Origin: a virus
Length of the DNA stretch: 36,299 nt
Virus record (IMG/VR): IMGVR_UViG_3300042480_000715
Location: 1 to 36,299 of that record
Reading direction: 5' to 3' (one strand)
The notes under the pieces were generated by a model. The model did not search any database, had not been told where the DNA came from, and worked only from the letters and a program-made list of their open reading frames with translations. The position numbers and the translations under genes were made by a program. Every line of letters begins with the position of its first letter. The stretch's first letter is position 1. This document shows positions 5,911 to 11,519 of the stretch, one piece after another.

Positions 5911-6116
5911 TACGCAACCACCTTAAGAATTGCATAGGACCCGTTTTTGTTGATGTCCTCAATTGTTGGAAGTATTGCAGGCACTAGAAGGTCCTTTAGC
6001 ATTCCTTCAAGCATAGCAATTAAATCTGCGTGAGGGATAGCAAGTGCTTGCTTAGCGATTGGATGTGTTTCGTCAAATTCTGTAACGAAGTTTAGAGAGT
6101 GTTTAATTTCTACCAT
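5910..6116 (-). CDS. Hypothetical phage protein
   Basis: 68 residues from the ATG at 6116, which has AGGAAAAC upstream; the open frame to 6179 has no ribosome-binding site. It begins MVEIKHSLNFVTEFDETHP and has an amphipathic helix (ADLIAMLEGMLKDLLVP). Not recognised. Second gene of the 6333-4724 operon. Confidence 0.65.
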   Translation of the reverse strand: MVEIKHSLNFVTEFDETHPIAKQALAIPHADLIAMLEGMLKDLLVPAILPTIEDINKNGSYAILKVVA

Positions 6117-6135
6117 TTTTTTAGTTTTCCTATTC

Positions 6136-6333
6136 TTAGTTTGAGTTAGTAAGTACACGAGTGCCACGAATTGTGCCACTAAGTCCGAGAGTATCGCAAG
6201 CGATTTTTACAGATACGCCAACGGGTAATTGTGTTGGGTATTGTGATACGAATTGAGCAACGGCACCTTTAGAGGCTAGGTTGATTTTTTTGACAGAACC
6301 ATTAAAGGTTTCTAGTGTTACAGTGTAAGTCAT
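6136..6333 (-). CDS. Hypothetical phage protein, first gene of operon
   Basis: 65 residues: MTYTVTLETFNGSVKKINLA and following alternation suggest a small beta-rich fold. The ATG follows GAAAGGAAG. Upstream lie a TGTCAG-N10-TAAGAT promoter element and a composite array of two 19-bp repeats with a perfect CRP-like palindrome between them (6398-6451), so this operon is probably regulated. Confidence 0.7.
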   Translation of the reverse strand: MTYTVTLETFNGSVKKINLASKGAVAQFVSQYPTQLPVGVSVKIACDTLGLSGTIRGTRVLTNSN

Positions 6334-6366
6334 TTAGTGACTTCCTTTCGTTTAATTGATAAGACT

Positions 6367-6388
6367 ATCTTACCATTGGGGGCTGACA
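6367..6388 (-). promoter_or_regulatory. TGTCAG-N10 promoter
   Basis: On the minus strand TGTCAG (6388-6383), CCCCCAATGG, TAAGAT (6372-6367). There is no recognisable -35 hexamer at the usual place. Confidence 0.5.
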
Positions 6389-6397
6389 TTTTGGCTA

Positions 6398-6451
6398 CTT
6401 ATTTGCTAAGGCTCATTGTGATTTGTATCACACTTATTTGCTTAGGCTCAT
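6398..6451 (-). promoter_or_regulatory. Composite operator array A
   Basis: Two copies of ATGAGCCTWAGCAAATAAG (6416-6398 and 6451-6433 on the minus strand), 35 bp apart, flank a perfect CRP-like palindrome TGTGATTTGTATCACA (6417-6432). The same parts recur in the opposite direction at 7784-7848. Confidence 0.65.
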
Positions 6452-6490
6452 TAGCCAATTTGTCCTTTATTTAGTTTTTCTTATGTAGTA

Positions 6491-6519
6491 AGACTATCAG
6501 AGAAACCCTGAAAAGTCAA
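6491..6519 (-). promoter_or_regulatory. Sigma70-like promoter
   Basis: On the minus strand TTGACT (6519-6514), 17 nt, TAGTCT (6496-6491). GACACGCCG lies just upstream of the -35, as also at 7697 in the opposite orientation. Confidence 0.55.
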
Positions 6520-6545
6520 ATCGACACGCCGTCTATTTTGTGTGA

Positions 6546-6665
6546 TTAGCGACACATTACGCAGGTTTCCCACGCAGTCACACGCTCACACTTTGAGCAC
6601 TTAACATAGCCAAGCCATTCAGCCATTTGAGGGGTGTTTCCCTGTTCGAAAATTCTATTAGTCAT
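6546..6665 (-). CDS. Zinc-ribbon micro-protein
   Basis: 39 residues, MTNRIFEQGNTPQMAEWLGY then CSKC and, near the end, CVMC. Two CxxC pairs 12 residues apart make a minimal zinc ribbon. The ATG has a leader AGAAAGGGTCAAAATG like those at 7233, 7478 and 7917. It is expressed from the promoter at 6715-6743. Confidence 0.65.
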   Translation of the reverse strand: MTNRIFEQGNTPQMAEWLGYVKCSKCERVTAWETCVMCR

Positions 6666-6714
6666 TTTGACCCTTTCTAGTTTGAGAACCTTTCTCAACT
6701 TTCTTTATACTAGA

Positions 6715-6743
6715 AGTATAGCAGAAGAAACCCCAAAAGTCAA
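6715..6743 (-). promoter_or_regulatory. Sigma70-like promoter
   Basis: On the minus strand TTGACT (6743-6738), 17 nt, TATACT (6720-6715). A perfect CRP-like site is centred about 75 bp upstream of the expected start. Confidence 0.7.
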
Positions 6744-6774
6744 GTTTAGACACGCACAAAACGGACATTTTTGA

Positions 6775-6823
6775 TGTGATTTGCGTCACAGGGGGGCGCC
6801 TTTTTTTGCAGGGAATTTATTTA
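6775..6823. promoter_or_regulatory. CRP-like palindrome joined to GGGGCGCC element (copy 5)
   Basis: TGTGATTTGCGTCACA (6775-6790) runs directly into GGGGGGCGCC (6791-6800), then T7, GCAGGG and AATTTATTTATT up to the stop codon of the 6821-6910 gene. The same junction occurs at 7610-7634. Confidence 0.55.
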
Positions 6824-6910
6824 TTCCGTTACGAATAAATAAAACCCATAGAATAAACAGATCATAGAAAACCAAAATAAAGCATTACCATTTACAAAAA
6901 AGTCAATCAT
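6821..6910 (-). CDS. One-helix membrane micro-protein
   Basis: 29 residues: MIDFFVNGNALFWFSMICLF and more aromatic/hydrophobic residues, a single membrane helix. The ATG abuts the TAA of the upstream gene and has GGAGAAATAA as ribosome-binding site. Function unknown. Confidence 0.5.
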   Translation of the reverse strand: MIDFFVNGNALFWFSMICLFYGFYLFVTE

Positions 6911-7057
6911 TTATTTCTCCATTACACTAGCGATTACATCAAAATCTTTTTCTGAAAGTAAAACAGAGGCACATCCCCAAAGACCTGCCAACCATTGGTC
7001 ACCATACTTTTCTTTAGCAAGGTTTATTGCTAATTCTCTTTTTTGGTCTTTATTCAT
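6911..7057 (-). CDS. Hypothetical small phage protein
   Basis: 48 residues: MNKDQKRELAINLAKEKYGD followed by QWLAGLWGCASVLLSEKD. Helical, not recognised. The ATG overlaps the stop of the 7054-7233 gene (ATGA), and the stop abuts the micro-protein start at 6910. Confidence 0.6.
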   Translation of the reverse strand: MNKDQKRELAINLAKEKYGDQWLAGLWGCASVLLSEKDFDVIASVMEK

Positions 7058-7233
7058 TTAGAGACCTTCCAATCTGTCCACATTGGTAGACGTTCTGGGT
7101 CAGTATCGTTATACCAACGCTCAATGTTTTGTTCACAATCTTGGCAGAAAGTAAATTGCTCATCTCCTACATTTGAGATAGCAGATTTCATAGGGTTGTG
7201 CTCTACGCACTTTTTATTTTCTAATGTTATCAT
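7054..7233 (-). CDS. Small CxxH/CxxC protein
   Basis: 59 residues from the ATG at 7233 (GAAAGG 9 nt upstream); the alternative TTG at 7242 sits directly on the ribosome-binding site. C9-x2-H12 and C30-x2-C33 could bind zinc. It ends WTDWKVSK. Second gene of the 7478-6821 group. Function unknown. Confidence 0.65.
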   Translation of the reverse strand: MITLENKKCVEHNPMKSAISNVGDEQFTFCQDCEQNIERWYNDTDPERLPMWTDWKVSK

Positions 7234-7280
7234 TTTTGACAACCTTTCTTTTTTGTTAGTTATTTTTTATTAAGTTTTTA

Positions 7281-7478
7281 TTAGTAACCGATAATTTCGG
7301 TACCATAGATTTCTACGGCTTGATAGACACCCATCACGCCTTTATAGTCACGACATCTACGGCAGATACTATCCCATCCGTCCATGCGATTTGAGCAGAA
7401 TACGCAGATGTTATCTGTTACGCAAATGTTTTTTTCAATGAGGAAACTCATTGTGTCGATTTTATTAGTGTTAGTCAT
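7281..7478 (-). CDS. Small zinc-ribbon protein
   Basis: 65 residues with CVFC and CRRC about 11 residues apart (zinc ribbon), then a hydrophobic tail. The ATG follows GAAAGGTTAGGTCAAA. It is first in the leftward group 7478-6821 and is driven by the TGTCAG-type promoter at 7539-7560. Function unknown. Confidence 0.65.
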   Translation of the reverse strand: MTNTNKIDTMSFLIEKNICVTDNICVFCSNRMDGWDSICRRCRDYKGVMGVYQAVEIYGTEIIGY

Positions 7479-7538
7479 TTTGACCTAACCTTTCTTTTTT
7501 CGTTAAATAACCTTTATTTAACTTTCTTTATACTAGTA

Positions 7539-7560
7539 AGTATAACAGGTACCACTGACA
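7539..7560 (-). promoter_or_regulatory. TGTCAG-N10 promoter of the 7478 group
   Basis: On the minus strand TGTCAG (7560-7555), TGGTACCTGT, TATACT (7544-7539). The stretch TTGTCAGTGGTACCT is identical to the promoter at 544-573. Confidence 0.6.
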
Positions 7561-7593
7561 AATACGAGGGTATAAAAGGGATAAATCGGACAT

Positions 7594-7634
7594 TGTGATG
7601 TACCACACATGTGATCTACACCACAGGGGGCGCC
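7594..7634. promoter_or_regulatory. Two CRP-like sites and GGGGCGCC copy 6
   Basis: TGTGATGTACCACACA (7594-7609) and TGTGATCTACACCACA (7610-7625) stand head to tail; each has a perfect first half and a degenerate second half. The second runs into GGGGGCGCC (7626-7634). They lie between divergent promoters. Confidence 0.45.
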
Positions 7635-7714
7635 ATATAGGGGGCGGCCCCAAATGTCCGAATTGTCCTATATGTACCGTGGTATATATCACACACGACA
7701 CGCCGTGCTAGGAC

Positions 7715-7743
7715 TTGACTTTTAAGACTAACTATGTTATTAT
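7715..7743 (+). promoter_or_regulatory. Rightward sigma70-like promoter
   Basis: TTGACT (7715-7720), 17 nt, TATTAT (7738-7743). GACACGCCG lies upstream, as in leftward promoters of this arm. Confidence 0.6.
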
Positions 7744-7783
7744 ACTAGTATAAGAAAAATTAAATAGAGATAAATAAAGGTCA

Positions 7784-7848
7784 ATGAGCCTAGCAAATAA
7801 GATAACGAAATGTTATATGAGCCTAGCAAATAAGTGACCTAAATCACA
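7784..7848 (+). promoter_or_regulatory. Composite operator array B
   Basis: ATGAGCCTAGCAAATAAG at 7784-7801 and 7817-7834 (33 bp apart), followed by AGTGACCTAAATCACA (7833-7848), one mismatch from the CRP-like consensus. It is the mirror of array A (6398-6451) and lies upstream of the promoter at 7859-7887. Confidence 0.65.
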
Positions 7849-7858
7849 CCCACAGCCC

Positions 7859-7887
7859 TTGATTTTGCAGGGGATAAATGCTAAGAT
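7859..7887 (+). promoter_or_regulatory. Promoter of the rightward micro-gene operon
   Basis: TTGATT (7859-7864), 17 nt, TAAGAT (7882-7887); the leader then carries GAAAGGTGGTCAAA before the ATG at 7917. Confidence 0.6.
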
Positions 7888-7916
7888 TATTACATACAAA
7901 AAGAAAGGTGGTCAAA

Positions 7917-8114
7917 ATGACTACATTAACAAATACATACAAGGGTCTATCACTAGACCAAAAAATCGCTATTGCTGCTCAAATGGTAGTAGATGGAAAA
8001 ACAGTATCTTTTAGAGGTGCTAGTGCAGATACCTATAACAAGGTTATGTTACTTGCTAATAGAATTAAGCAAGAATTAGAATTCCCACTATGCCCATGTG
8101 AGGAGTGTAACTAA
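7917..8114 (+). CDS. Hypothetical small protein with Cys tail
   Basis: 65 residues from the ATG at 7917, which has the leader GAAAGGTGGTCAAA; the ORF opens at 7878 but lacks a ribosome-binding site there. Helical body (KIAIAAQMVVDGK, NKVMLLANRIKQELEF) and C-terminal CPCEECN, a possible metal site. First gene of a six-gene rightward operon ending at the terminator 8949-8979; its stop overlaps the next start (TAATG). Confidence 0.7.
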   Translation: MTTLTNTYKGLSLDQKIAIAAQMVVDGKTVSFRGASADTYNKVMLLANRIKQELEFPLCPCEECN

Positions 8115-8233
8115 TGAACCCTTTTACATATATCCAAGATTGGCTAGATGAAAATGCTGATTATGCCCCTATAGGTGCTTTTATTGGTTTAGGTATAGCC
8201 ATAGCACTAGCCTTTATTTTAGGGGGTAACTAA
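8114..8233 (+). CDS. Membrane micro-protein
   Basis: 39 residues: a short acidic amphipathic start (DWLDENADY), then one membrane helix (GAFIGLGIAIALAFILGG). Start and stop overlap the neighbouring genes by one base each. Function unknown; holin-like or envelope role possible. Confidence 0.6.
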   Translation: MNPFTYIQDWLDENADYAPIGAFIGLGIAIALAFILGGN

Positions 8234-8322
8234 TGAGCCTACCCCTTATTATCCTAGCCATGTCAGTGCTAGGTACTATACTAGTACTTATCCCTACTAT
8301 ACTAGATAAGAGTGAATACTAA
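8233..8322 (+). CDS. Membrane micro-protein
   Basis: 29 residues: MSLPLIILAMSVLGTILVLI, then a short charged tail. One membrane helix. Embedded between TAATG overlaps on both sides. Function unknown. Confidence 0.55.
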   Translation: MSLPLIILAMSVLGTILVLIPTILDKSEY

Positions 8323-8426
8323 TGCACATATACCTATGCTCCATATGTAGTACCCTAGCAATAGTAACTATGAAAGATAAACAAATAACAATTAACCCAT
8401 GTACATGTACAAAAGAAAAGAGATAA
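8322..8426 (+). CDS. Cys-rich micro-protein
   Basis: 34 residues with CSIC near the start and CTC near the end, possibly one zinc site. The ATG overlaps the preceding TAA. Position in the tight operon is the main support; function unknown. Confidence 0.5.
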   Translation: MHIYLCSICSTLAIVTMKDKQITINPCTCTKEKR

Positions 8427-8429
8427 CAA

Positions 8430-8600
8430 ATGACAACATGCAAAGTGTATAACTGTGAATCAACAGAGTTAGTTTATAGTGGAACAGATGCCTTTATGCT
8501 AGGCATACCAACAGAACAGATTTGTTACTCATGTGCTAATAAGTATGCACATGTATCCCGTATTGTCGAGGCTTGGAAAGCAGAGGTTTCTATTGTTTGA
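8430..8600 (+). CDS. Small zinc-finger-like protein
   Basis: 56 residues with Cys at 4, 9, 32 and 35 (CKVYNC and CYSC), a likely zinc knuckle, followed by a helix. The ATG has AAAAGAGATAACAA upstream. It overlaps the next gene's TTG start by 8 nt. Function unknown. Confidence 0.6.
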   Translation: MTTCKVYNCESTELVYSGTDAFMLGIPTEQICYSCANKYAHVSRIVEAWKAEVSIV

Positions 8601-8883
8601 TTTTTTAACTACACCATTTGATTGGTTTGCTAATATAGTACAGTACTCACTTATATTTATGGCTATTATTATATTAGTTTTAACTATAGGTGCAGTAGTT
8701 GCTATACCTATTGGATTAAAACTATTAGGTGTTGCATTTGCTAAGACTATTGTATTAGAAACATCTAAAATAGTTAAAGATTTAGGTATTGCTAACATAG
8801 ATTTACGAAGCACAAAAGAGGCCCAAAAGATGAAGTCCTACCTAGATCGCAAGGTGGTGCCGATACTAAGTAAATCGAGTTAG
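8593..8883 (+). CDS. Single-pass membrane protein
   Basis: 96 residues from the TTG at 8593, preceded by AGAGG at 6-nt spacing; an ATG start at 8533 would lie deep in the upstream gene. A long hydrophobic segment (residues 15-50) is followed by a charged helical cytoplasmic-type tail (EAQKMKSYLDRK). Function unknown. Last gene of the operon before the terminator. Confidence 0.6.
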   Translation: MFDFLTTPFDWFANIVQYSLIFMAIIILVLTIGAVVAIPIGLKLLGVAFAKTIVLETSKIVKDLGIANIDLRSTKEAQKMKSYLDRKVVPILSKSS

Positions 8884-8948
8884 GCGTACGGGTACTAATC
8901 GTTTAGTGCCTACTAGTACTAACTAGATAATTATCCTATACTAAGAGA

Positions 8949-8979
8949 GGTAGTGAGTTATGTGCTCACTATCTTTTTT
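8949..8979 (+). terminator. Intrinsic terminator
   Basis: GGTAGTGAG (8949-8957), 7-nt loop, CTCACTATC (8965-8973), T6. Ends the 7917-8883 operon. Confidence 0.85.
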
Positions 8980-9071
8980 GGTCTTTCTTTCTAAATACAT
9001 GTATCATACATCTGGACAAAATATTCAGATTTTAGCCTATTTAGGTTTTGAAAAATTATTCAGAATTGTGA

Positions 9072-9083
9072 TATAATGGATTC
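9072..9083 (+). promoter_or_regulatory. Leaderless extended -10 promoter
   Basis: TGA-TATAAT (-10 at 9072-9077) and 6 nt to the ATG at 9084. A TTGAAA -35 box lies 18 nt upstream of the -10. Confidence 0.7.
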
Positions 9084-9176
9084 ATGACAGAATCAACCTA
9101 TGATGGACCAATGTGCTGCGAAGCCTGCACATGCACAACATCTCACAGTTCAAAGCCACCAGTAATAGAGGACTAA
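9084..9176 (+). CDS. Cys-rich micro-protein (CCxxCxC)
   Basis: 30 residues, MTESTYDGPMCCEACTCTTS and a short tail. It has no ribosome-binding site, but the ATG lies exactly 6 nt after TATAAT, so leaderless translation is expected. The CCxxCxC motif recurs in the next gene and at the C-termini of two large fibre proteins. A metal-binding or disulphide role is possible; function unknown. Confidence 0.55.
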   Translation: MTESTYDGPMCCEACTCTTSHSSKPPVIED

Positions 9177-9177
9177 T

Positions 9178-9345
9178 ATGGGGATCCTAGACAATTTCGA
9201 AAATGCCTGGGATATAGATTTTCAATTTGAATCTAAGCCTATACCATCTACTGATAATATGGGAAGACCAACCGAAGACTCTTCTTTGGCTGTAAAATTA
9301 TTTTCAGAAACCTGTTGCACCGAATGTAGTTGCAAAAATGGATGA
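9178..9345 (+). CDS. Small protein with CCxxCxC tail
   Basis: 55 residues: an acidic, aromatic N-terminus (MGILDNFENAWDIDFQFES), then C-terminal CCTECSCKNG. It starts one base after the previous stop. The shared Cys motif with its neighbour and with the fibre proteins at 14415 and 26372 is the only clue to function. Confidence 0.55.
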   Translation: MGILDNFENAWDIDFQFESKPIPSTDNMGRPTEDSSLAVKLFSETCCTECSCKNG

Positions 9346-9505
9346 AGAACAAAAATTAACTCCAGAGCAAGCACAAGCAATCTTATTATTTCAGATTGAG
9401 CAAAAACTAAGGATTAACATTGCAAAACAAGTAGAGCAAAAATTTCACGGTACTTATCATGGTGCCTCACACGACATAGCAAGTTTTATCCGTAATATGG
9501 CTTAA
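9338..9505 (+). CDS. Small helical protein
   Basis: 55 residues: MDEEQKLTPEQAQAILLFQI followed by a helix and a His-containing C-terminus (FHGTYHGASHD). The ATG overlaps the upstream gene by 8 nt. Its stop overlaps the convergent 2OG-oxygenase gene. Function unknown. Confidence 0.5.
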   Translation: MDEEQKLTPEQAQAILLFQIEQKLRINIAKQVEQKFHGTYHGASHDIASFIRNMA

Positions 9506-10083
9506 GGGTAATTAGACCCATCATGTTGTTCAACATCACCAAATAACTCTGGGTTTAATATAATTGGGCTATCAACAGATCCTCTAACAAATGCAGTAGA
9601 AAAATATCTAACAACATCGTTATTGACTTTTCTTGGACCATGCAATATATTACCACCATGCAAGATCAAAGATCTAGCCTTTGGCTTATGGATAATTCCA
9701 AGTTCTGGATATTCTATTTCTCCACCTAGATAATCATCATTATAATATATAACGATTCCATAACGAATATAATAATCTAAATCTTTAATCCAATAATCTC
9801 TATGTGGCTGCATAGGTTCTTGGTCAAAAGATCTTTGCAGCACAACATTTCCAAAATAGGCAAATTCATAAAAAAGGCTATTTAGGTTTTCATTTATTTC
9901 ATTAAAGAACTTTGGTAACTCTCCAGGTTTTTGTTTTCCATAAAAGAAAGTACCTTCTTGCTCTTTATCCCACCAGGCAGACTCTTCAAGGTTTTTACAA
10001 TACTCTAAAACCTTTTCTTGCTGTTCAACTGTTATAAAGTCTTCAATCTCATAAATATCGGGGGAGAGAAGGTTAGCCTTCAT
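9502..10083 (-). CDS. 2OG/Fe(II) oxygenase, prolyl-hydroxylase-like (no. 1)
   Basis: 193 residues. The double-stranded beta-helix core has the iron ligands H94-x-D96 and H148 and the 2-oxoglutarate-binding R159, with the family block YYNDDYLGGEIEYP and HKPKARSLILHGG. Such enzymes (2OG-FeII_Oxy_3/P4Hc type) hydroxylate protein side chains, often proline, using O2, Fe(II) and 2-oxoglutarate. It is the only one of nine in the window on the minus strand, downstream of two small genes with which it overlaps. Substrate unknown; a phage structural protein is inferred from the other eight. Confidence 0.85.
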   Translation of the reverse strand: MKANLLSPDIYEIEDFITVEQQEKVLEYCKNLEESAWWDKEQEGTFFYGKQKPGELPKFFNEINENLNSLFYEFAYFGNVVLQRSFDQEPMQPHRDYWIKDLDYYIRYGIVIYYNDDYLGGEIEYPELGIIHKPKARSLILHGGNILHGPRKVNNDVVRYFSTAFVRGSVDSPIILNPELFGDVEQHDGSNYP

Positions 10084-10279
10084 TTTCTTCGACTAATTCC
10101 CACATACGAATATCAACAAACCCATAACGAGATAGATCTGCTAACTCTTGTGTGTCTGCTTCAATAACAAGTCGGATATTTGCCTCAATGTCAAAACCTG
10201 GTTTGTACTCCGTCTTGGCGTTCTCTAAATAGGTCTCTTTAACCTTTTCAAGAATCGGACGATATTGATACTTAGCCAA
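10073..10279 (-). CDS. Hypothetical small phage protein
   Basis: 68 residues: MAKYQYRPILEKVKETYLEN, then a beta-type stretch (IEANIRLVIEADT) and an acidic end. Not recognised. It overlaps the oxygenase gene by 11 nt and the upstream gene by 8 nt, so the genes are co-transcribed. Confidence 0.65.
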   Translation of the reverse strand: MAKYQYRPILEKVKETYLENAKTEYKPGFDIEANIRLVIEADTQELADLSRYGFVDIRMWELVEENEG

Positions 10280-10457
10280 TTACTTTGGCCTCTTGTAATT
10301 TATCGTAAATGTTTCCCATCATAAACACAAGGCTTGGCTGACTCTGGTCAATCTGTGCCTTTAGTGCGGTTTCTTCCAAACCAGCCTGGAGTCCAAGTGC
10401 TAGGTTATCTCCGTTAATGCTGGCCATCATAATTTGTACTGCTTCGTCTTTTGTCAT
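10272..10457 (-). CDS. Conserved small phage protein (MTKDEAV type)
   Basis: 61 residues from the ATG at 10457 (AAAAGG 7 nt upstream); the ATG at 10463 is too close to it. Sequence features: QIMMASINGDNLALGLQAG and QIDQSQPSLVFMM. I have seen this type in other phages without a known role. Helical, soluble. Confidence 0.65.
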   Translation of the reverse strand: MTKDEAVQIMMASINGDNLALGLQAGLEETALKAQIDQSQPSLVFMMGNIYDKLQEAKVIG

Positions 10458-10720
10458 ACCCATTCCTTTTCTTGGTCGTAAGTTACAGAGTACTCCCCTG
10501 TAAATATCTCTGCATAAGAGATGATATCTCTATTATACCGTATAACGGTTTCTTTGCCAACTTTATCGCATACATACTTCATACCCTGGACTAATGGCTC
10601 AAACTTCATCTCCTGCCCTGCTAGGGCATTATTTAGGGTATCCAGGTAACGTTCCTTTCCATAACGTTTAGATACAAATGCTTGATCAACATAATCAAAC
10701 CTTGCTTGTGCATCATTCTT
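10454..10720 (-). CDS. Out-of-frame continuation of the DHH-like gene
   Basis: 89 codons open in the -1 frame after the A5 run at 10723-10719. Protein-like sequence includes ARFDYVDQAFVSKRYGKERY and EMKFEPLVQGMKYVCDKVGK. No ATG, GTG or TTG occurs in this frame before codon 38 (ATG 10609), and that ATG touches its own AGGAG. Reading 168 codons from 11223 and slipping back one base at AAA would give one 256-residue protein. It could be a programmed -1 frameshift, an indel, or a separate gene of 51 residues from 10609. Confidence 0.5.
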   Translation of the reverse strand, partial: KNDAQARFDYVDQAFVSKRYGKERYLDTLNNALAGQEMKFEPLVQGMKYVCDKVGKETVIRYNRDIISYAEIFTGEYSVTYDQEKEWV

Positions 10721-11223
10721 TTTGCAATGTCCGAATTGTCTATTATGTACCTTGTTGCAAAATGATCCATCCGTGTAGACCAGTTTCGCATGTTATCGCT
10801 GTATTTCTCCATGTTCTTGAGAGTTGAGTCAGCGAAAGCCATGCGTATAAGGTCTTGTTCGGACAGATCAGCCTCTATTGCGAACGAAATCAAAAAAGCG
10901 GTTGCGAAGGGAAACTTGTCGCTATATGTCGAGACATTAAAATGAACATTTGGATTGAACGACTCGACTGACATATTGTCATCTATTAAACGCATATGAT
11001 TTCCGAGAGATACAAACTCTTGTCGATTCATATCGCAATCGACGAACAAACATTCTTCTGGATTTATCCCGTCGGCGAGACATAAAAGATTCTTGTCGTA
11101 TGAACCTACTATTTTCGAACCGTTAAAACGCTCTAATAGTTTTGCGGACATAAAACCATCCATGTCGGGAGATATAATTAAATTCTTAGAATGCTCCAGC
11201 GTACTGAGTATGTCTGTTTTCAT
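10633..11223 (-). CDS. DHH-like phosphoesterase, apparently frameshifted
   Basis: 196 residues as read without a shift. Near the N-terminus IISPDMDGFMSAKLLERF resembles the DxD motif of DHH phosphoesterases (RecJ/oligoRNase type), and LFVDCDMN fits the next motif. The last 28 residues after the A5 run (RMMHKQGLIMLIKHLYLN) look unlike a natural domain, while the -1 frame continues plausibly. A CGGACATT repeat (10726-10740) is embedded beside the slip site. Likely acts on nucleotides or short nucleic acid; moderate certainty. Confidence 0.6.
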   Translation of the reverse strand: MKTDILSTLEHSKNLIISPDMDGFMSAKLLERFNGSKIVGSYDKNLLCLADGINPEECLFVDCDMNRQEFVSLGNHMRLIDDNMSVESFNPNVHFNVSTYSDKFPFATAFLISFAIEADLSEQDLIRMAFADSTLKNMEKYSDNMRNWSTRMDHFATRYIIDNSDIAKRMMHKQGLIMLIKHLYLNVMERNVTWIP

Positions 11224-11240
11224 TTGGTATAAACGTCCCT

Positions 11241-11252
11241 TATAATAATGTT
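11241..11252 (+). promoter_or_regulatory. Leaderless promoter of the holin-like gene
   Basis: TATAAT (11241-11246), 6 nt, ATG at 11253. Confidence 0.6.
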
Positions 11253-11519
11253 ATGACTGTGCAAGACTGGGCTTCCCTAATCGTAGCGATACTTACAATT
11301 GTATCATCAATAGCATTTGGAATCAAGTGGCTTGTCAAACATTATCTAAGCGAACTTAAGCCAAATTCTGGATCATCACTAAAAGATCAAATGTCAAGAT
11401 TAGAGTTGGCTGTTCAAGAACAAAAAATTAATTCCGAAGAATCACGAGATCGCCAAGAAAGAAAACTTGACGACTTGTATAGAATTCTAATTCAGCATAT
11501 TTCTGACTCTAAGAAATAA
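11253..11519 (+). CDS. Holin-like membrane protein
   Basis: 88 residues: a short N-terminus, one membrane helix (ASLIVAILTIVSSIAFGIKW, residues 7-26), then a charged coiled-coil tail (SRLELAVQEQKINSEESRDR) ending in Lys. Size and layout fit a phage holin or lysis accessory, though the lysin gene lies 9 kb away at 20206. Translation is leaderless. First rightward gene of the late region. Confidence 0.55.
   Translation: MTVQDWASLIVAILTIVSSIAFGIKWLVKHYLSELKPNSGSSLKDQMSRLELAVQEQKINSEESRDRQERKLDDLYRILIQHISDSKK

Larger units (their letters stand above)
7479..7916. other. Divergent control region without long genes
   Basis: 438 nt between the last leftward and first rightward small genes. It holds a leftward promoter (7539-7560), two CRP-like sites (7594-7625), GGGGCGCC copy 6 (7626-7634) followed by a second G-rich run, two CGGACATT motifs (7581-7594 and 7653-7666), a rightward promoter (7715-7743), repeat array B (7784-7848) and a second rightward promoter (7859-7887). 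No credible gene is seen inside. Confidence 0.6.

Noticed and set aside
6541-6556. TGTGA-TTAGCG-ACACA as a CRP-like site
   Set aside because: Mismatched half-site and mostly inside the 6546-6665 coding region.
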